Assembly (NCBI GenBank): GCA_964598765.1
Contig: CAZRCZ010000011.1
Location: forward strand, 91,916 to 155,915
From: CAZRCZ01 sp964598765
GTDB taxonomy: Bacteria > Sumerlaeota > Sumerlaeia > MVZB01 > JAJFLK01
Direction: 5' to 3'
Length of the DNA stretch: 64,000 nt
The stretch's first letter is position 1. Each line of letters begins with the position of its first letter. A model generated the notes under the pieces. It searched no databases, was not told the DNA's origin, and saw nothing but the letters and a program-made list of their open reading frames with translations. A program made the position numbers and the translations under genes. Shown piece by piece: positions 40,275 to 49,100 of this stretch.

Positions 40275-41636
40275 TTAAGCGAGCACATCCAATGCGCCAT
40301 TGCTGTCGCCGAAACTTTCGACCGGCGCGCCGAAACATTTAAGCATCGAAACATACAGATTGCAGAGCGGCGTGTCCTTGGGATGCGCGAGGTGCATTCC
40401 GCTTTTCAACATCCCGCCGCCGCGCCCTCCCAAAAGAATCGGCAAGTTGTTCGGGTCATGGCGATTGCCGTCGGAAATGCTGGAGCCGAAAAGAATCATC
40501 GAGTGGTCGAGGAGCGTTTCGTCTCCCTCGCGGATGGACCGCAGACGATCCAACAGATAGGCGAACTGCCCGGCGTGCCAGCGATTGATCGTCGTGTAGG
40601 CTTCGATTTTCTTCGGCTCGTTGGAGTGGTGCGACATGTCATGGTGGCCTCCCTCCACGCCCGGGAGGAACGAAAAATTTCTCGGCGAGACGTCGTTGGC
40701 GAACATGAACGAAACGATCCGCGTCGAGTCGGTCTGGAACGCCAAGACCATCAGATCGAGCATCAATTTGATGTGCTCGCGGAAATCGGACGGAATTTTT
40801 TCCGGCGGCGGGGTGATCGAATTCGTCATTGGCGCGGGTTTCCATGTCCGCCCGTCGGGTTTGGAGGCGAACTCGATTCGTTTCTCCAACGCTCGGATCG
40901 AATCCAGATACTCGTCCAGTTTGAACTGATCGTCGCGCCCCAATTTGCCGCGAAGTTGATTCGCGTCTTCGAGCGCCAAATCGAGCAAACTTCGATCATC
41001 CTCGCGCCGACGATTGCTTTTGATTTCGCGCCCGCCTGCGTCCTTCTCGCCGAACAATCGCTCATACACGAAACGGGGATTGATCTCCTTGGCGACCGGA
41101 AGCGTCGGCGAGCGCCATGAAATATAGGAGCCGTAAAGCCGCGTGTAGCCGACGTTGCTGTCCACGCCGGAGATGACCGGATCAATGCCGAGTTCGAGCG
41201 ACGGCAACGGCGTCGCGGCCCCCAACTTTTGCGCGGCGAGCTGATCCATCGAAATTCCCCCCGCGCTGATTTCGCGTCCGGTCGTTTTCGTGACCGGCTC
41301 CCCTGTCAGAAAATTCGCGGTTTTGGCGTAGTGGCCGTCCCCTTGGCGGCTGGCCGCCTTGTCGAGGCCCGAAAGGATCAGCAATTGATCCTTCAATCCT
41401 TCGAGCGGTTTGAGCGCCCTTGGAAATTCAAAATCGGATCCGGTTTGCTTGGGAATCCACGAATCCTGCCAGACGCCGTTGGGGAAATAAATGCAGGCCA
41501 TTCGCGTCGGCGGTTTGGCGGCGGAGGCTCCGAGCGCGCCCGCCGGGATCATCGCGTCCAGCGTCGGCAACGCAATCGCCGCGCCGGCGCCGCGCAGAAA
41601 TCGTCTTCGGGAGATTCTCCAATGTCCCTGTTTCAT
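40275..41636 (-). CDS. DUF1552 protein, Tat-exported
   Basis: 453 aa. Twin-arginine signal ISRRRFLRGAGAAIALP at the N-terminus, so it is exported folded. DUF1552 blocks: PTRMACIYFPNGVWQDSWIP, LLILSGLDKAASRQGDGHYA, FLTGEPVTKT, ISMDQLAAQKLG, GVEGGHHDMSHHSNEPKKI and LFGSSISDGNRHDPNNLPILL. The fold is probably alkaline-phosphatase/sulfatase-like. It follows the DUF1592 gene by 5 bp, a pairing seen widely in planctomycetes, verrucomicrobia and acidobacteria; function unknown, perhaps handling of complex carbohydrate. Confidence 0.92.
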   Translation of the reverse strand: MKQGHWRISRRRFLRGAGAAIALPTLDAMIPAGALGASAAKPPTRMACIYFPNGVWQDSWIPKQTGSDFEFPRALKPLEGLKDQLLILSGLDKAASRQGDGHYAKTANFLTGEPVTKTTGREISAGGISMDQLAAQKLGAATPLPSLELGIDPVISGVDSNVGYTRLYGSYISWRSPTLPVAKEINPRFVYERLFGEKDAGGREIKSNRRREDDRSLLDLALEDANQLRGKLGRDDQFKLDEYLDSIRALEKRIEFASKPDGRTWKPAPMTNSITPPPEKIPSDFREHIKLMLDLMVLAFQTDSTRIVSFMFANDVSPRNFSFLPGVEGGHHDMSHHSNEPKKIEAYTTINRWHAGQFAYLLDRLRSIREGDETLLDHSMILFGSSISDGNRHDPNNLPILLGGRGGGMLKSGMHLAHPKDTPLCNLYVSMLKCFGAPVESFGDSNGALDVLA

Positions 41637-41641
41637 CGTCC

Positions 41642-43621
41642 CTATTTTTTACTATAACGGTGCTGAAATGGATAGCTTGAAACGATTTCCCCGATGAGAA
41701 GCGAGGGGCGATAACCCCCGGCGTCGAGCGCCTTGACCGCGTCGTCCACCGTGCAGAGGTCGAACTTCGTCAACCCGCGCCCCATGGCGTAGCCCATCAT
41801 TCGGCGCGCGACGTTGCGCGTGAAATCTCCTTTGCGCTTCATCAGGATCGTCTTCAATTCTTGGGGGCCGTTGAATTTATCTCCCGAAGGCAATTCTCCC
41901 GTCGTGTCGAGCGGTTTGCCGTTTTGTTCCGTGCGCCAGCGTCCGACGGGATCGAAATTCTCCAAACCGAAGCCTATCGGATCCATTTTCTGATGGCACG
42001 AGGCGCATTCGGGTTTGGAGCGATGCGCTTCCAATCTTTGGCGCAATGTCAGGCCGTCAGGCTGGACTTCATCATCGGGCAAGGTTCCGGCGTTCGGAAG
42101 GGGGGGCGGAACTCCCTCTCCCAAAAGGTCCTGCAAAACCCACTTGCCGCGCAGAACGGGACTGGTCCGGAGCGGATGCGAAGTCGCAGTCAGCACGCTT
42201 CCCATGCCCAGCACGCCGCCGCGATTGCGGTCGGCCAGTTGCACGACGCGCATTTGGCTTCCCGCGATCCCCTCGATTCCGTAATGACGCGCCAAACGCT
42301 CGTTCAAAAACGTGTGATCCGAATCCACCAGTTCCAAAAGACTCCGGTCGTCTCGGATGATTTCGCTGAGGAACAAAATCGTTTCCTCGCGCATGGCTTG
42401 GAGGAGCGCGTCGTCGCAGTCGGGGAATCGCGTTGCGTCGGGTTTGACCGTCGTTCCCAGCGCCGTGAGACCGAGCCATTGCGTTCCAAAATTTTCCGCC
42501 AAGGCGCGAGCCTTCGAATCGCGCAACATTCGCCCGACCTGTTCCTTCAAAATTTCAGGCTCATGCAATTTATTTTCGGCGGCCAGTTGAAAAAGTTCGG
42601 CGTCCGGCATCGTGGACCAAAGGAAATAGGAAAGACGCGAGGCGAGTTGGTAGTCGCCGATCCGATAAACTCCTTCTTCCTCCGGTTGCGGCTCGGCCAA
42701 GAATAAGAAATGGGGCGAAATGAGAGACGCTTTGAGCGCGAGCTTGACCGATCTTTCATATCCATCGCCGCGTTGATATGCGCGGTCGAAAATCATCACG
42801 AATCGCGCGATATCCTCGTCGTCCGGAGGACGGCGAAAAGCTCTCGGCAAAAACTTAGCCAAAACTTTTCCCGCCGCCTCCTTCGGCGAAACGCGCCAAC
42901 TCGGTCGCGCAACCAAAATCCGATTCCGAATTTCTTCCTCCCTTTTCCTCGCGGGATCGCCGCGCCAATGCCAAGGAACGACGCGGGAGAAAAATCGTCC
43001 CATGCGCGCGCGCCAACCTGAAGCCCGATCCGGCAATGCCGCGTCGAGCGCGAGATCGGCCCCCTGAAGATATTTCTCCATGAGGATCGGCGAGATGAAA
43101 AGCGCATCGCCGTTGTTGTCGAAACCCTCTCCTCCCGCGCCGTCGGAGGGAAGAACGTCCTTCAAATTCAGATCAATTCTCAAAAGATCGCGCATCGTGT
43201 TGCCGTATTCCGTCCGATTCAGCCGCCGACTCATCACGTAGCCGCGATAAAATTTCACGTTCTCGTCGTTGGCGACCTTGTTGCAATCCATGTCGTTCGC
43301 CTTGAGTTCCTTCGTCCAAGCGATGATCTTCTTTCTCTCCTCGTCGGTCGGTTGCGTCGCCTTTTTCGGCGGCATCTCGTGGTCTTCCAGCCGCTTGCCG
43401 ACGCGATACCAAACCTCGACGGCATCCTGAACCACGTCCAGCGATTTGAACCGCGTGAGATCGAGCGTGCCGCTCCTCTTCGGCGCACTGTGGCATCCGA
43501 CGCAATAGGTTTCGATCAGCGGTAAAATTTCTTTTTCGTAGGAGACCGGCTCGGCGGACAGGGGAGCGCCGAGCGAACAAATCAGCGGGAGAAAGAACCT
43601 TACGAAAAAACGGACGCGCAT
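41642..43621 (-). CDS. DUF1587/DUF1592/DUF1588 family cytochrome-like protein
   Basis: 659 aa, exported (signal RVRFFVRFFLPLICSLGAPLSA). A c-type heme motif CVGCH lies about residue 40, then MPPKKATQP (distal Met candidate). Next come the DUF1587 region (RRLNRTEYGNTMRDLL), DUF1595/DUF1592 (FLPRAFRRPPDDEDIARFV, LASRLSYFLWSTMPD), DUF1588 (RGGVLGMGSVLTATSHPLRT) and DUF1585 (TGELPSGDKFNGPQELKTIL). This is the standard architecture. First gene of a two-gene operon with DUF1552. ATG 43621 is chosen because it starts the signal peptide. Confidence 0.92.
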   Translation of the reverse strand: MRVRFFVRFFLPLICSLGAPLSAEPVSYEKEILPLIETYCVGCHSAPKRSGTLDLTRFKSLDVVQDAVEVWYRVGKRLEDHEMPPKKATQPTDEERKKIIAWTKELKANDMDCNKVANDENVKFYRGYVMSRRLNRTEYGNTMRDLLRIDLNLKDVLPSDGAGGEGFDNNGDALFISPILMEKYLQGADLALDAALPDRASGWRARMGRFFSRVVPWHWRGDPARKREEEIRNRILVARPSWRVSPKEAAGKVLAKFLPRAFRRPPDDEDIARFVMIFDRAYQRGDGYERSVKLALKASLISPHFLFLAEPQPEEEGVYRIGDYQLASRLSYFLWSTMPDAELFQLAAENKLHEPEILKEQVGRMLRDSKARALAENFGTQWLGLTALGTTVKPDATRFPDCDDALLQAMREETILFLSEIIRDDRSLLELVDSDHTFLNERLARHYGIEGIAGSQMRVVQLADRNRGGVLGMGSVLTATSHPLRTSPVLRGKWVLQDLLGEGVPPPLPNAGTLPDDEVQPDGLTLRQRLEAHRSKPECASCHQKMDPIGFGLENFDPVGRWRTEQNGKPLDTTGELPSGDKFNGPQELKTILMKRKGDFTRNVARRMMGYAMGRGLTKFDLCTVDDAVKALDAGGYRPSLLIGEIVSSYPFQHRYSKK

Positions 43622-43676
43622 CTTGAAAATGATGACACAGGGAGAAAACGCGGGCAACGGATTCCGGTCTTTTTCC

Positions 43677-43704
43677 CCACCAAGTCACAAAGACACCAAG
43701 AATT
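43677..43704. repeat. Dispersed CACCAAGTCACAAAGACACC repeat
   Basis: Single copy in the divergent gap between the DUF1592 gene and the GH9 gene, followed by a small hairpin TTCTCC/GGAGAA at about 43734-43753. Nearly the same word occurs at 59707. Confidence 0.65.
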
Positions 43705-43781
43705 TTTTCAATCCATTAAGCGGTCTGGAAATGTTCTCCCGTATTTCGGAGAATGTAGCCTCGTGGGAAGGGTTGACAAAA

Positions 43782-46094
43782 ATGAAGCGAAAATCTCTGG
43801 GCGTGAGACGACTGGCGGGAATGATTTGCGTCTGCGGATCTTGGATGGCGAGGACGATGAGCGAGCCGACTCAACCGCCGTCCCCGTCGGACGCGAGCAA
43901 GGTCGTGTCCAACAAAGCGTCGGAGAATGTCTCGCCTGCTTTTTTCAACAATGGCGAAATGGAGGAACCGCTCGACAAAAAAGGAAGAGTTCCCTTCTGG
44001 ACCGAGGAAAAGGAGGGTTGGCCGGGAATTGAATGGAAAAAAGAGGAGGCCGGAGGGGAGCAAAAACTTGACGCGGAAATCAAGCACGGCGGCAACCAGA
44101 GTTTGAAATTGTCCCCGCGCAAGAATTGGTGCGCGGTCGGTTCGATCAATTACACGGTTTGGGAATGGTCCGATCTGTGGCAAGGGCACGCTTGGACGCA
44201 ATGCGACGCCGGAGCGCGAGCGAGGCTTCTGGTTATTTGGTCGGAGGATGATCTCGCCAAAATAATCCGCGTGGATCAAAGTCCGGAAGCGCGACCCCCC
44301 GAAACAAAATCCACATGGAGCGAAATTTTCACCGGTCCCCTGAGCGCGCCATCGGGCGCGACACAATTTCGCCTCGTGTTGCTCGCGGCGGGCGGGAGCG
44401 TTTGGTTCGACGACGCCCGGCTCGAAATGCTTCCTCCCACGCGTCCGTTGGTCAAGGTTCTGGTCAATCAGGTGGGCTACGATTTGGGCCGTCCCAAGAG
44501 CGCGGTGATCGCGACCAATTTCGTCACCGCCGACGGCGGTCCGGCGCGCGTCGAAATTCTGGACGCGGAAAATAAAAAACGGGGCGAAATTTCCGCGACA
44601 TGCTCAGGGCGGATTTTCGGCCAAAATCACGCCGATTGGGGTTGGTATTTCTGGCGCGCCGATTTTTCATCGTTCGACCGCGAGGGGAATTACAAACTCA
44701 AAGCCACGGTCGGAAAAGGCGAGGGAACTTCATTTCCCTTCGCCATCGGCAAAGACTTGATATTCTCCAAGTGCGCGCCGATGGACGTGGATTTTTTCTT
44801 CGTTCAGCGTTGCGGGTTTGCGGTCCCCGGATGGCACGACGCCTGCCACATGGACGACGCCAAAATGCCCGACGGATCGCACCGCGACCTGACCGGCGGC
44901 TGGCACAGCGCGGGGGATTACAACAAACTCCCATGGGAATACGGCGACGGAGCCGCGACTTACGCGCTCGCAAACGCGATGCGCTTGGGCAAGGACGTTC
45001 TTTCCAGCCACGACCGCGATCACGACGGTATTCCCGACGCTCTCGACGAGGCGCTTTGGGGAGCAAAGTTCCTCAGCAAGATTCAAATTCCCGAAACCGG
45101 CGGATTGCTCGGCGACATCTGGCAGGGACCGAATAAGCAGGCGTTCTTTCAGTGGTTACCGCCCGACCGCCACACCGACAACAAAATCGGAACGCCCGAC
45201 GACCCCATCGTCGCCTCGCCGACGGGCAACACGCCTCTGGCGATTGCGGGCTTGGTTCTCGCGGGACGACTTTCCGCAGACGGCGGACAAGATCAAGGCC
45301 ATGTGAACCGAGCCGTGAGTTTGTTGAACTATTGCAAAAAGCAACCCGGACGTGAGGCCGATCCGCACGTCTTGCTGGGAGCGATTGAACTCGTCCGCGC
45401 GGGACAAGTGACGGAGCGGGAATTCGCGCGCAAATGCGCCACGGCGATCATCGAGCAAAGCGAATCCGCCGGAAGGATCAAGGGAGGCTACAGCGATTCG
45501 GGGGACGTGCCGTGCGCCGCGCTCGCCGAATTCGCGCTCGCGTTTCCGGACGATCCGCTCGCGCCGCGAATCAAATCGCTCCTTGCCAAGCAACTGGAAT
45601 TTTTTCTCGCCGAGCCGGACAACCCCTTCGGCGTCGCCCGCGAAAAACCGGGACCGGACGGCTATTTCTTCGAGCCGACGTCGGTCTACGGACAAAATTT
45701 TCTTTATTCCTCGCGGGCGTGGGGCGCAATTTCAATTTACCGCGTCACCGGCGACCGCCGCGCCTTGGTTTACGCCGTGGATCAACTCGATTGGTTGCTC
45801 GGAAAAAATCCCTACAACCTCTGCATGATGGAGGGCTTGGGAAGCCTCAATCCGCCTCGCTATCATCACCGCTACGATTCCATTCCCGGACACGAGCGCG
45901 GCGCGGTTCCGGGAACGATCCCCAACGGTTTTGTCCGCGACATCGGCGGCTATGACCGCCCCGGTTTCGACATGAGCAAAGCGGGCCGACCCCATCCCTC
46001 CTATCGCACAAGCGAACCGTGGCTTGTGCATAACATTCTCAATCTCTTGGCGATCACTTCGCTTCACGCGGCGGAAATAAAGCCGAAGAGCTGA
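43782..46094 (+). CDS. Glycoside hydrolase family 9 (endoglucanase-like) with N-terminal Ig-like domain
   Basis: About 770 aa, exported. After the signal peptide comes a carbohydrate-binding-like beta domain (residues about 60-210), then the CelD_N Ig-like domain starting VKVLVNQVGYDLGRPKSAVI, then the (alpha/alpha)6 GH9 catalytic domain. Asp379 in GGWHSAGDYNK is the expected base; its usual partner Asp (DAGD) is Ser376 here. The catalytic acid is probably Glu745 in RTSEPWLVHN. DRDHDGIPD looks like a Ca-binding loop. Substrate is probably a beta-glucan or similar; the Ser change makes cellulase activity uncertain. Confidence 0.88.
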   Translation: MKRKSLGVRRLAGMICVCGSWMARTMSEPTQPPSPSDASKVVSNKASENVSPAFFNNGEMEEPLDKKGRVPFWTEEKEGWPGIEWKKEEAGGEQKLDAEIKHGGNQSLKLSPRKNWCAVGSINYTVWEWSDLWQGHAWTQCDAGARARLLVIWSEDDLAKIIRVDQSPEARPPETKSTWSEIFTGPLSAPSGATQFRLVLLAAGGSVWFDDARLEMLPPTRPLVKVLVNQVGYDLGRPKSAVIATNFVTADGGPARVEILDAENKKRGEISATCSGRIFGQNHADWGWYFWRADFSSFDREGNYKLKATVGKGEGTSFPFAIGKDLIFSKCAPMDVDFFFVQRCGFAVPGWHDACHMDDAKMPDGSHRDLTGGWHSAGDYNKLPWEYGDGAATYALANAMRLGKDVLSSHDRDHDGIPDALDEALWGAKFLSKIQIPETGGLLGDIWQGPNKQAFFQWLPPDRHTDNKIGTPDDPIVASPTGNTPLAIAGLVLAGRLSADGGQDQGHVNRAVSLLNYCKKQPGREADPHVLLGAIELVRAGQVTEREFARKCATAIIEQSESAGRIKGGYSDSGDVPCAALAEFALAFPDDPLAPRIKSLLAKQLEFFLAEPDNPFGVAREKPGPDGYFFEPTSVYGQNFLYSSRAWGAISIYRVTGDRRALVYAVDQLDWLLGKNPYNLCMMEGLGSLNPPRYHHRYDSIPGHERGAVPGTIPNGFVRDIGGYDRPGFDMSKAGRPHPSYRTSEPWLVHNILNLLAITSLHAAEIKPKS

Positions 46095-46111
46095 AGCGAC
46101 TGATGATCCGA

Positions 46112-46132
46112 TCACGGGCGAGACGCCCGCGT
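46112..46132. terminator. GC-rich hairpin between two convergent genes
   Basis: CGGGCG (46115-46120) and CGCCCG (46124-46129) form a tight hairpin with a 3-nt loop, between the stops of the GH9 gene and the giant repeat protein. There is no T-run, so it may be a bidirectional terminator or one of the GACGCCCG-type dispersed repeats seen in many genomes. Confidence 0.35.
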
Positions 46133-46151
46133 CACAAACGTCGCTCCTGAA

Positions 46152-49100
46152 CTATTCGTAATAATCCCAGTCGCGGGCCGTGTTCGGCGTCGGCGTCGCG
46201 GAAGGCGTCGGCGAAGCCGTCGAGCTTCGCGTTGCGGAACGGGTTGCGGAGCGCGTCGCCGAGGCGCTTCCCGTCCTCGTGGGCGTGGCGCTCGGCGTCG
46301 CCGTGCGCGTGCTGGTCCGTGTTGCGGTTCGTGTCGCCGTGGCGCTTGCCGTTCGCGTCGGAGTTGGCGTCGGCGTGATCCCGCAAGTGATGATCGAGGT
46401 GACGAACATGTCATCCACGCTCACCGACGTCGCGCGATCGGGATTGGGATTGGTGTCGAACGCCAGCGAATCCACCACGCGGATGTAAATCACCGCGGGC
46501 AACGACGTCGGCAAGACGAAGGTTTGATGCGTGTTGTCGTCCGCCGTTTTCGTCACCGTCAGCATGTTCGTGAAAGTCACGTTGTCGGTCGAATAGCTGA
46601 AGATGAAGTCATCCTGTCCAGTCGCGTTCGTTCCGTGGAACGCTTCAATCGAGAAGAGATGCAAATCCGACCCCGGCGTAATGGGGATCGTCCATTTGTG
46701 CTTCAACTGCCAATAGCCGCCGGTGTAAACCTCCGTGATCCCTTCCGAGGTGTCGTTGCTCGACCAAGTGTCAATGTAATTGCCCGCCGTGATCGCGCCG
46801 AGGACCGGAAGGTCGGCGTTGGCGCGGTTGGTGAATGTTCCGGGAACGCAGGGGGTTGGCGTCGAGGTCGCGGTGCGCGTCGGGCTTGCGGTCGCGGTTC
46901 GGGTCGCGCTACGCGTGGCGCTTCGCGTGGGAGTCGGCGTTTTGGACGCCGTGCGCGTCGGCGAAGGCGTGGCCGTGCGCGTGCGCGATCTTGTCGCGGT
47001 GCGGGTCGAGGATTTGCTGGCCGTCCGGGTCGGCGTCAGCGTTGAAGACCTCGTGGGCGAACCGGTCGCGGTCCGTGTGCGCGAAGCGGTGGCGGTGCGC
47101 GTTGGAGTGGGGGTCAAGGAAGAGGTCCTCGTCGGCGAGGGCGTGGCTGTCCGCGTCGGCGAAAGAGTCGCCGTTCGGGTTGAGGACGATGTCGCCGATC
47201 GCGTCGGTGTCGGCGTCAAACTTGCCGTTCGCGTCGGAGAGAACGTCGCGGTGCGCGTGACGGAAAGGGTTGCGGTAGGCGACGGGGAAAGCGTCGCCGT
47301 GCGGGTCGCGGTCAAGGTGACGGACGAAGTGGGAGAAGCAGCCGCGGTTTCCGTGGGCGAAGCCGTTGCTGTTCGCGTGGGCGTCGGTGAGAGCGTGGCG
47401 GTCCTTGTCGGAGACAAAGTGGCTGTGAAAGTTTGTGTAAGAGTCGCGGTGCGCGTCGGCGAATTCGTCGCCGTCTTGCTGGGTGAAAGGGTTGCCGTCT
47501 TGGTTGCGGTCAGCGATGCGGTTCGGGTCGAAGAGAGCGTGGCCGTGCGCGTTGGAAACAATGTTGCGGTCCGCGTCGCGGTCGGCGTCAAGCTGGCCGT
47601 TCGCGTCGGAGACAGGGTCGCCGTGCGTGTCGCGCTTGCGCTGGCGGTGCGCGTGGGCGAGAGGGTTGCGGTCCTTGTCGGCGAAACCGTCGCGGTTTGC
47701 GTCGCCGAAAGCGTAGCCGTGCGCGTGGGGGTTGAAGTCAGCGAGCCGGTGCGCGTCGGCGAGGGGGTCGCCGTGCGCGTCGCGCTCGGAGTGGCGGTGC
47801 GGGTTGGCGACAGGGTCGCGGTCCTCGTCGGCGAAAGTGTCGCGGTGCGCGTTGGAGTCGGCGTCAAACTGGCCGTCCGCGTGGGGGACAAAGTTGCAGT
47901 CTGTGTCGCGCTCGGAGTGGCGGTGCGGGTTGGCGACAGGGTCGCGGTCCTCGTCGGCGAAAGTGTCGCGGTGCGCGTTGGAGTCGGCGTCAAACTGGCC
48001 GTCCGCGTGGGAGACAAAGTTGCTGTCCGTGTCGCGCTCAGAGTGGCGGTGCGGGTTGGCGAAAGGGTCGCGGTCCTCGTCGGCGAAAGTGTCGCGGTGC
48101 GCGTCGGCGAAAGAGTCCCCGTGCGAGTCGCGGTCGGTGTCAAGGATGCCGTTCTGGTAGCGGAAAGCGTGGCGGTGCGAGTGGGCGACTGGGTTGCCGT
48201 GCGGGTGGGCGAAAACGTCGAGGTTCGGGTTGGCGAAAGTGTCACGGTGCGCGTCGCTGTCGGCGTCAAGGAAGCGGTGCGCGTTGGAGACAAAGTCGCC
48301 GTGCGCGTGGGAGAGAGCGTGGCCGTGACCGTCGCTGTGCGGGTGGAGCTTCGCGTCGCCGTCACGCTCGCGGTTCGCGTGGGAGAAAGTGTCGCGGTTC
48401 GGGTTGCGGTGGGAGTCAGCGAGGCCGTGCGGGTTGCCGAGGGGGTCGCGCTTCGCGTGGCGGTGCGGGTTGAACTCCGCGTCGCGCTCGGCGTCGCCGT
48501 GCGGGTCGGGGACAACGTGGCAGTCCGCGTCGCCGTCCGTGTCGAACTCCGCGTGGGAGATGGGGTGGCGGTTCGAGTCGCGGACAACGTGGCCGTACGC
48601 GTTGCCGAGCGAGTGGCGGTCCGGGTCGGTGTCGGTCCGCCACTGGTCCCGGTTCCGGTTAAAGCAATGTTCACGGTCGGTTCGTCGCAGTCGTCGGTAA
48701 AGATTGTAAGATTGGCTGATTTCGCGCCGACGGTTGTTGGGTCAAAGACCACGTCAATCCCTTCGCTCGCCAAGTGCGCCAGCGGCGAGGTCGAAGGACT
48801 ATTGTTGATTTTGAATTCTCCCGCGTCGGCTCCGGTGATGATAATCATCGCGCCCTTGAAGAAAAGCTGGGCGGTTCCGGTTCCATTGTTGGTGAGGGTC
48901 TCGGTTTGGGCGAGCGTCGGTCCGGCGCTGATGTCCCGCGAGCCGAAAGCCAGCGGTCCGGCGGGGGAATACTGAATGTTGGGCACGCCTAGTCCCGGAT
49001 TGGAGAGAGGATTGGCGGGATCGGTGCAGGCGTCGAGTTCGTCTCGGTCGAAATAGCCGTCTTCGTCCTGATCTATGCCGACACGCGTGCCGCTTCCGCG

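Noticed and set aside
47782..48160. Regular repeats that might suggest a CRISPR array
   Set aside because: The whole 126-bp period is repeated with no unique spacers, the reading frame is kept, and there are no cas genes.
46780..48975. 731-residue open frame on the plus strand (VAVRVG repeats)
   Set aside because: It is the complement of the TRTATLSP-coding repeat; codon periodicity keeps the opposite frame open. No start context and no domain outside the repeat.
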